From: Calycina herbarum
Lineage: Eukaryota > Ascomycota > Leotiomycetes > Helotiales > Pezizellaceae
Length of the DNA: 64,000 bases
Direction: 5' to 3'
NCBI GenBank assembly: GCA_001414485.1
Contig: LLEY01000041.1
Span: 310,001-374,000 of the forward strand
The translations under genes were made by a program, and so were the position numbers. The notes under the pieces are model-generated. The model did no database searches. It was not told the DNA's origin and saw nothing but the letters and a program-made list of their open reading frames with translations. Of this stretch, positions 56,844 to 64,000 are shown piece after piece; position 1 is the stretch's first letter; each line of letters starts with the position of its first letter.

Positions 56844-57688
56844 GTCGAAAAACATTCTTCTTCCTTAACATCCAAGTTGATGACTTTTCCGGAGCTGAAA
56901 AAGATGACTTCGTACAGCTTTGTACTTTCTGGTTCCAATGAAATCCAAGATCAAGATATTTCCTTCGCAAAGATGGCGGGGAAGTTGCGAGTCGAACTCT
57001 CAGGACTCCGACTCCAGGCTATCTCCTTCCCTTTAACCTGGCATTGACCCCCTGCCATTGCTTCTTACTTCCACACCAGCACGAGAACAATATAATCACG
57101 GATTCATATAATCACGGATTCACCCTCTAACCACGAACAAGAAAAATCCAACAAATACAACACCACAATACATGCGTTGCTAAGAAAAAAGGGAGAAGTG
57201 AAGATAGACCCTAAGATAAATAGCAACAAGGAGAGTCATGAAGAATCATCAAGAGTCGCGTCCTCTTCCCCAAAAGCAAAGAAAATCTAGCAAGCTTCAG
57301 AAGACTGAAGGTTGCTGTTAGATTGATACTTACTGTCGAAATTACCGCAAACATTCAAAACCTAACCCTTCCTCAAAAAGAACCTACCCAAGAAAAATTC
57401 CCCAACCTTAGACGTGGAGCTGCACCATCTACGGACCTTCGCAAACTTACTTTTACCCCCATCTCCCAAACAATCCCAAGCTGGGCAGATCGTTCGCAAG
57501 ACGTTCGCCTGCGAATATCATGTCTGGATTACGGTCTTCCCACCTTTTTAAAAGCAACCAAGCTTGATAGCGATGAAATCTCCGCCGTTAAGAATATACA
57601 ACCAAACCGCTCCTTATCACTTCCTCACTTAGTCCTCGCCCCAATTAAGAAACCGAACACGCGGCATTGAATACTTCAGCATAATAAT

Positions 57689-57703
57689 CCCCCCCCCCCC
57701 CCC
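57689..57703. repeat. 15-bp poly-C tract
   Basis: An uninterrupted run of 15 C in non-coding DNA. Confidence 0.85.
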
Positions 57704-58169
57704 AAGAAGACATTCATGTTATTCAACCAGACTACCCAAAGATAAACTGCAATCTAGAACCATCACCCCAATCAACACCTATCCAACAATGGCGCCTATT
57801 TAAACGCACTTTCTAAAAGCTAACCCCCTATCTACCCAAAAATAATTAAACTCACGTGGCTTTGCCTGGAAAGTACTCAGTTCATGAACCCGAAGCTAGC
57901 CAGTTCATCCTCTCTCGAAGTCGATCCTCCCATACTCATTCGAGGTGCTCTTTCCCTCTTCACTCGACCTAGATCCCCATCAAGGTCGAGGTCACGGTCG
58001 TTCCTTCCTCCCCTGTACCACTTCAGCTCAGCTCAACCAACCTACCTCAAGACTCCAAATCGCACCTGCCCTGCTCTCAACCCACCTGATCACAAAAAAG
58101 AGAAGACACAACAGAATCGAGAAAGAAAAGGTGCCGACGTTGAGAAAAAAGATCGTTCCTTCCTTACTA

Positions 58170-58189
58170 CCCCCCCCCCCCCCCCCCCC
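58170..58189. repeat. 20-bp poly-C tract
   Basis: An uninterrupted run of 20 C. Its exact length may be unreliable because of sequencing slippage. Confidence 0.85.
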
Positions 58190-59674
58190 TCATCTCTGAG
58201 CCAAACCACCTCCGGTATATAAATTTCCCCACATGCGCGAGGTTCAGGCAATAGCAATACCAGCAAACCAACTCCGCCAAATTCATCATCTCGCTCTTCG
58301 CAGATGGGTGGGGATACCGCGTTGGATCTCAGCGCAAGCCCAAACCCATCACCCATCACCCACAACCACAACCCCATGTCGCTCGCTCCTCCCGGTCCCC
58401 TCTCAATATGAATTGGTTATAGCATCACCATAACAAGTAAAGAGAAGAGAGAAGAGAAGAGGAGAACACGCCTTCCATCCATCCCAAGTCCCAAGTCCCA
58501 AGTTCCAGCCAAAACCGTACCTTCCCTCTACCTACTTTCTTTTCCCTTTCCCCCTTCAACCCCAAAACCTCGACTCGACTCGACCCAGACCTGCATTAAC
58601 GCTCGCCTCGCCTGCCTCTCGAGAAGACAAGACAAGGCAAGACAAGGCAAGGTCAAGAAGGGAAGGGAAGGGAAGGGACCGAACGGGCACGACATTCCTC
58701 CCACACCCACACGCTAAGTTCGAGGGTGGAAATCAAGAAGATCCTTCCTTCCTTCCTCCCTTCTCTCCTTCTCTCCTTCTTATTCCTCGTCGACTTGACT
58801 TCGGCCTCGGCCTCGACCCAACCTAAGATAGCTCCCGTCGTGACTTCACGTTGCTCGGGTCCTTCCCTCTCACCTCGACTCGACCTAGACCTTGACCTAG
58901 ACCTTGACCCCGTGCCACCAGGACGAGAGTGCACCCGGGTCTAGAGAGGAGGAAGTCACGATATTATCCCAATACACCTACAGTATAAACCCTCCCCCCG
59001 CGTACACAATTTTTCTTGCTGACCAAATATATTTCACTCACCATACACCCCACTCCCTCACTTCATACACACATACACTTCACACCAATCACAGACACAA
59101 AAAACACAAGAGCACATATATATCCATATCAGACAGAACAAAAAAAAAAGTCAAATAAAGCCTAAAACCCCGCAATCTCAAAGGTCCATCACATCTATAA
59201 AGTATCATACAGCCCCCAATACCCTATCCCTCCCTCCTTCACAAACAACAAAAAAAAAAAAAGGACAAAGTCGATTATGTACTCACTCCTCGGATTTCAA
59301 AGAAACAAACCCAACCCGAGCAATGCAACGCTTTCCCTCCATCAAATCTCTTTCCCTCAATCTCCGAGAGAGATACATGTTTTATAACCCTGTACTTCCA
59401 TTGTGTGTGCTTTTCGCTTCTACCTCTCCCTCGCTTCCCTTCTTTATACAGGACCATCATAGAATCCAAAACAACTCAGCCCATCCGATGATGCAAAAAT
59501 ATAAAAACGAACACAAACACCTCGTTCCACGCACAGCCAGCTGCCCGAAAATCTGTGACGCCGCTGCGAGGGAAGATGCAATGAATAAAGCAGATAACAC
59601 CAAGTAGTCCCAGGAATGTCGTCGAGGGGGTTAAATGTGCCCCCGACATCCACAACGCCTATTAAATTCTTTCA

Positions 59675-62020
59675 TTAATGGTCATAACCAGCTCCCCTTT
59701 GCCATGGACTATATTACATATTAGCTTCTATATTTATTCCAGATTAAACATAAGTGACTTACCTGGCATTACTCTGGCCTCGGAAACTTGCTGGACTAGC
59801 ATTGTTCTGCGCTCTATAATTTTGCGAAAGGTTCGCATTTGAATTGTTATCCCGGTATGGAGCAGCTGCTGGTGCCGGTGAAACATTCTGCGATCTATCT
59901 TGATAATTTGGAGGTGACCCTCTGGAACCAGCTGGGAAAAGTGGTACTGAAGGATCGACAGGAGAATGAGGAGGTTCTCGGTAATGTGCGCCGGAGTTCG
60001 CTGTGGATGGTGGAAGTGGCATGTTTGCTGGATGTCTCATTGAGTCCGAAGACCAAGACTCGTTGTCGTCATCTAAATCAAGGTTGTGCTTGTAACCTCC
60101 CTTGCTGTCGCCACGGGCAGTTGCTCCGAGGGCATCGAGTTCGGTAGTCAACTGAGTTTGTGACTTGACGAAAGAAGCGCGATCATCGCTCATTGGTTGA
60201 TATCGGGTATCTGGGTTCTTTCGGATGAATGCATAGATGGTGGCGATTAAGACGAGAATAAGAAGAACCAAGGAAAAGGCTGCGTTGATAATGAAGAAAA
60301 TGACACCCATGATACCAGTTACTAGACCAGGCTGGTTGAAGACTTCGGTGAAAACCAAGAGGAAGATGGTGTTGACAAAGTTGACTGCACAAATGGCAAT
60401 GTTGAAGGTGTTGGTGCTCTTGTCCATCCATGGTCGGATAACACTGGCGCCGATCAAAGCAGCAGCTTCAATGAGGAGAAGTGCAACAGCCTGAACGGTT
60501 CCTGCGTTTTGTCCAAATGCAATAAACATTCCCTTGATGAGAATGTAGACTAAAAATGGAAGGATGAAGTAGTAGGCGGTAGCTCTGAATTGGACGTAGA
60601 GGAATCCCCATTTGTTGAGTGCGGCAGGGTCAGAGTATAAGATGTATGCGGGGTTCTTGTGCATCTCGACCGATCGCTTTGCAATTCTAATAACCTTCAT
60701 GGCTGCCCATGCAAGAGTTCCAGTCATTCCGAAAAAGAAGAAAATGGCGAGAACAACCTCGGCTGGCGAATCGACCTGGGTGAACTCCCACAAGCAGAGA
60801 ATAACCATTTGTGGGTAGCCAATGAGGACCATTCGGAACATGATACCCTTGAGAACTGTGAACCACCCATTTCGGAAATCTTGGAACTTGTCAGTCTTCA
60901 TCCACTTCATTCTAACAGCAAGCTCGCAGAATCCCTTGAAAAGAGCGACGAAGATGATTGTGAAGACGATGAAAATGGAGTAGAAAGCGAGACCAGTCAA
61001 GAAGATGTTGGTAGCCTCGATTCCAGCTCTGAATGCAACACGCTTGATTCCTCTAACGACATAAGTGCCAGTGACGGTTTCGGTACCAGCATTGTTGCTA
61101 CGGGTGTGGAGTTCGTGGGCGCGGGTGAGCAAGTTGATGGTTTGATCAATTGATCTCTTGGCAAGTTGTCCAACGGAACGCTTCTCGACCTGAACGGAGG
61201 TCGTGGTGAGAGTGTTAAGAAGGGTGTCGGGTTTTCCTCCAGTCGATTTTTGATACCAAGTTGCAATCTTTTGCATGAAATCAACCTCGATAATACCCAT
61301 AGTCCAGTCGAAGTTCTGAGTCCAGGATTGAACGATTGGTGGAAGAGAGACAGAGGTCATTCCAATGATTGCCTGTGCTTGGAAATATCCGAAGAGAGAT
61401 AGAGCGTTAGCAGCAACGTGGGCAGCGGTGTTGGAGTGACCGAGACCAGATGTGACAGCTGATGCTACCAATGCCAAACCTGCAATAACTGCGGTTGTCC
61501 ATCCTACACCCTTTTGATCAACTGTTTGACCATTGGACAAGTTGGCTTCCACACATGCCAAACTAACGAGTGGGTTGGCAGTTGAATTGATGTGAATCTT
61601 AACATTTGCATCGAGATCGGGAACACCGTAAGCAATACCTGGAATCTGGTTGATGACACTTTGGTCAAGTTGAATGTTGGAATTGATATCGAGTTGTCCA
61701 GTGGCCATGGGGCACATTCCTGTCATGTCCTTTACGGTACATGGGTCGAGCTTTTGCGTGACGATGTTCAAACCATAGGCGGCGACTTCGATTCCAAATG
61801 TAACATTGCCCTGAATGGAAGAAACACCGACGATATCGAATGTGAGTGTTCTATTATCTGGTGTGAATACAACGTTGAATAAACTCGCGGTAAAGCTGGA
61901 ATTGTCCTGGCAGGAGTTGAGGGATTTCGATTCAATTAACCGGATGGCGGAGGCGCCGGAAAGTAGAGAAAGGAAAGATGTCAGAAAGACGAAGGGCGAA
62001 AGTAATATTGAGGACCGCAT
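59675..62020 (-). CDS. Flc/TRP-like family membrane protein (flavin-carrier type)
   Basis: A polytopic protein of the fungal Flc/TRP-like family, with an ML-like lumenal domain plus a TRP-like membrane region. Members act in ER FAD transport, calcium homeostasis and cell-wall maintenance. Exon 1 is 62020-59763 and exon 2 is 59708-59675; a GTAAGT donor and an ATATAG acceptor restore the C-terminus SPWQRGAGYDH, for 763 aa. The ATG at 62020 starts a signal peptide (MRSSILLSPFVFLTSFLSLL); upstream in-frame Mets would mask it. Residues 25 to about 170 form the ML-like domain, with a Cys pair around DPCTVKDMTGMCP. After it come about nine hydrophobic helices, for example FLTGLAFYSIFIVFTIIFVA and FFIINAAFSLVLLILVLIAT. 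The cytosolic tail is Ser/Pro/Asn-rich. The choice among Flc paralogues is not possible. Confidence 0.88.
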
Positions 62021-63402
62021 GTTGGCGATACTGTGTCGACGAGTGCCGTCGTGGCAACGATGAATTAAGTGGTGTTGTCCCGGTCTTTCCGATCCAAGTA
62101 GGCCAAGACTCTTGTTGTTGTGCTGATGATGCAGCCTTTCCTCCCAATGTGTCAAGACGCTTTCACGATATGTCTACAATGCGCAATGTTCGGAATCGAG
62201 AGGTGGATGTGGAAGAGGATGGTTACGGCGATACAAGTCCTTATGATGTCGTGTCCAAAAAAAAAGTTGGCGGCGCTGGGGAATGACGAACGAGGGGGTG
62301 CTGGAACGAGGAATTTGGATTCGCAGACGAGGTGAGGGTTCCAGCTCACAAACGAAGGAATGCTGCGAGGCGGGAGAAGGTAGAAGAAGTCGGTGTCGAA
62401 GTCGAATCAAGAACGAGAGAGATGTCGACGACGTCGTGGACGTAGATGGGGGGAGAAGATGTTTATGGGGGTGATTTGAATGGAGAAGTGAGGTGGTGTT
62501 GTGAGAGTGAGAGTAGCGGAGGTTCAGGGTGAAGTTGGAAGGGAAAGGGAGAGGACGAGGGAGTTGCGGCGCGGTGGCTAGATTCTGGGTGGGTGAGCCG
62601 AGCAACGAAAGCGGATATGGTACGGTGGCCGGTTGACTAAGGTATTGATGGGCTGGAGGGGAGGCTGGTTTTGGCGGTTTTGGCTGGCGACTTGGTGGTT
62701 GGAGAAGAAACGCACGGGTGAAGAGGCGACGAAATGCTACGGCAGACTATAATAGCTGCGGTCGGTTATTCACTCCACCAAGGCCGGATTCGGCAACTGG
62801 GGTGTGACTCGAGCAAGTGGCTCTATTTTCCCCTTCGTATTGGCCTGAAATCATCAGCAGCTGGACTCAGCACTGCCCCCTCAGCCAATACAAACGGTAT
62901 TTCAAGCAATTCCAAGACTTCAAGGGCGAGTCTGGAAATTGCCCTGGGCGCCTCTTTTCCACGCGTTTGTTATTTACAATTGATTTCTTTGACTACTTGT
63001 TGTCCCGCAAGTAATTGTCTATTTGACAGTTTTCCTCTACAACAACTCTGTCTTGGTCGAGTAAATACTCGAGTAAGTAAAAGAAACCCCTGACCGGTAT
63101 ACGAAGGGGAGAAATTTGCACTACGAAATGGGAATCCTGCTAGAATTAGAATACGGCAATCTGGTTATGCTTATGTTCCTCTCGCAGTCTCACCACTTCC
63201 CCGAACACCACACTTAGTCAGGCATCATCACATTACGACTTGCATGCTAAGATTCGGTAGAGCCGTACATATGACTACCACTTTCCAGAATTGAGATCGC
63301 CATCACCAGATTGAGATCCGAGAATTAGCACTCCTTCGAATGACCAACTGAGCAAGCTCTTCGTCTTTCGACGGGCGTCGTCAGGTGCCAATATCTGCAC
63401 CC

Positions 63403-63432
63403 AGCTCAGGTTAGCTCAGGTTAGCTCAGGTT
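63403..63432. repeat. 10-bp tandem repeat (AGCTCAGGTT x3)
   Basis: Three perfect AGCTCAGGTT units in non-coding DNA. Confidence 0.9.
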
Positions 63433-63820
63433 TCTCCTCAGATCTCAACACGGATGACTTTGGGAAATTAAGACGACATCTGCCACCACACCCACACCCT
63501 GACCCGAGCAAAGGATGCCCCTCGCTCAACCTTCTCAACTGTGAACCGTGAAATCTACAGTAACGAAAAATTCACAATTCCAAACTCCAGATGCGCGTGG
63601 AATAGGCAAAGTCAGCGGGTACGGAGATGCTGTAACACGTCGCGTCTTGCCCTGTGGAGTTCATTTCCCCATCAAAGGAAAGGGCCACCCCACCCTCTGC
63701 ACAGCCTCCTTTTCGAGGGTCGTAACACCCGGAAACGACAACGACAACCATCACTTTTGCTCTCGCTAGACACGACATCGGTGACAGCGACTCCGCGAAA
63801 GCTTGTCTGCTGCGCCCATT

Positions 63821-63850
63821 CACACCCATTCACACCCATTCACACCCATT
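63821..63850. repeat. 10-bp tandem repeat (CACACCCATT x3)
   Basis: Three perfect CACACCCATT units, preceded by one degenerate unit (TGCGCCCATT). Confidence 0.9.
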
Positions 63851-64000
63851 TGAGGCAATTGGATGCCGGCTGGCATGCAAATAATTTGCCAAATCCAATC
63901 TGCTCTCGTTCTTCCTTCGACAAAAGTCTTTACATCCAACGAATCGTAAGGAGTTGTAAACGGCATCAAGACCCTCATGAATTCTGAACACTGCAACTGC

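Larger units (their letters stand above)
55450..59674. other. Intergenic region with a MITE, poly-C tracts and low-complexity DNA
   Basis: No gene is recognised. The frame at 57323-57670 has no motif. The interval includes the hAT-like element at 56419-56835, a 15-C run at 57689-57703 and a 20-C run at 58170-58189. It also has CT/GA-rich and AAGACAAGGC-type repeats at about 58430-58680 and 58740-58920. Confidence 0.5.
62021..64000. other. Upstream region of the Flc/TRP gene, no further gene recognised
   Basis: The first few hundred bases (62021 to about 62700) are probably the promoter and 5' UTR of the Flc/TRP gene. The remaining frames, such as 62734-63093 and 63541-63987, have no recognisable motif. 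Two short tandem arrays occur at 63403-63432 and 63821-63850. Confidence 0.45.

Noticed and set aside
57323..57670. Plus-strand frame of 115 codons
   Set aside because: Reads partly like protein but has no motif, and it lies among repeats.

Overview
This is a window from a filamentous ascomycete (Pezizomycotina). The evidence is short GT-AG introns of about 50-130 nt, a fungal-style iterated NRPS, a fungal Flc/TRP membrane protein, a secreted berberine-bridge-type oxidase, and islands of AT-rich, transition-riddled MITE sequence that look like RIP. The overall feel is Leotiomycetes/Helotiales, but that is an impression and not a proof.

Layout. 1.8-17.5 kb holds ordinary genes: the GINS subunit PSF3 (minus) back to back with mitochondrial Mn-superoxide dismutase SOD2 (plus), a 91-aa basic-tailed protein, a protein made of two tandem copies of one domain, and an Hsp30-like small heat-shock protein. 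A MITE nest follows (10.3-13.45 kb) around a secreted-protein gene that carries an in-frame TAG and has a hAT-like MITE 35 bp upstream of its start codon. Next come a 2EXR/F-box-like gene and a second secreted protein with an intron or a frameshift.

19.4-55.4 kb looks like a secondary-metabolite cluster. A secreted FAD oxidase (plus, 19430-21280) lies tail-to-tail with one giant NRPS gene (minus, 45843-21527). After 4 kb of non-coding DNA comes a divergently transcribed ABCC-type exporter (plus, 49893-55449). My 11-exon NRPS model sums to 22,860 nt (exactly 7,620 codons), and the 15-exon exporter model sums to 4,551 nt (1,517 codons). The NRPS reads A-T-E / C-A-T / C-A-T-E / C-A-T / C-A-T-E / C-T-C-T. 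It has five adenylation domains, epimerases in modules 1, 3 and 5, an A-less carrier, a terminal C domain of the cyclising type, and a last carrier without its phosphopantetheine serine. The simplest product is a head-to-tail cyclic D-L-D-L-D pentapeptide, possibly oxidised by the neighbour and exported by the ABC protein. No transcription factor was recognised in the cluster.

The NRPS introns are the second surprise. Introns 6, 7, 8 and 9 share sequence although they interrupt unrelated positions (introner-like). Intron 8 also carries a ~225-bp TA-flanked MITE with a second copy at 49041-49258, intron 5 is a long imperfect palindrome, and intron 3 is GC-AG.

55.5-59.6 kb and 62.0-64.0 kb are non-coding as far as I can see, apart from another hAT-like MITE (56419-56835), poly-C tracts and short tandem repeats. 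An Flc/TRP-family membrane protein (minus) occupies 59675-62020.
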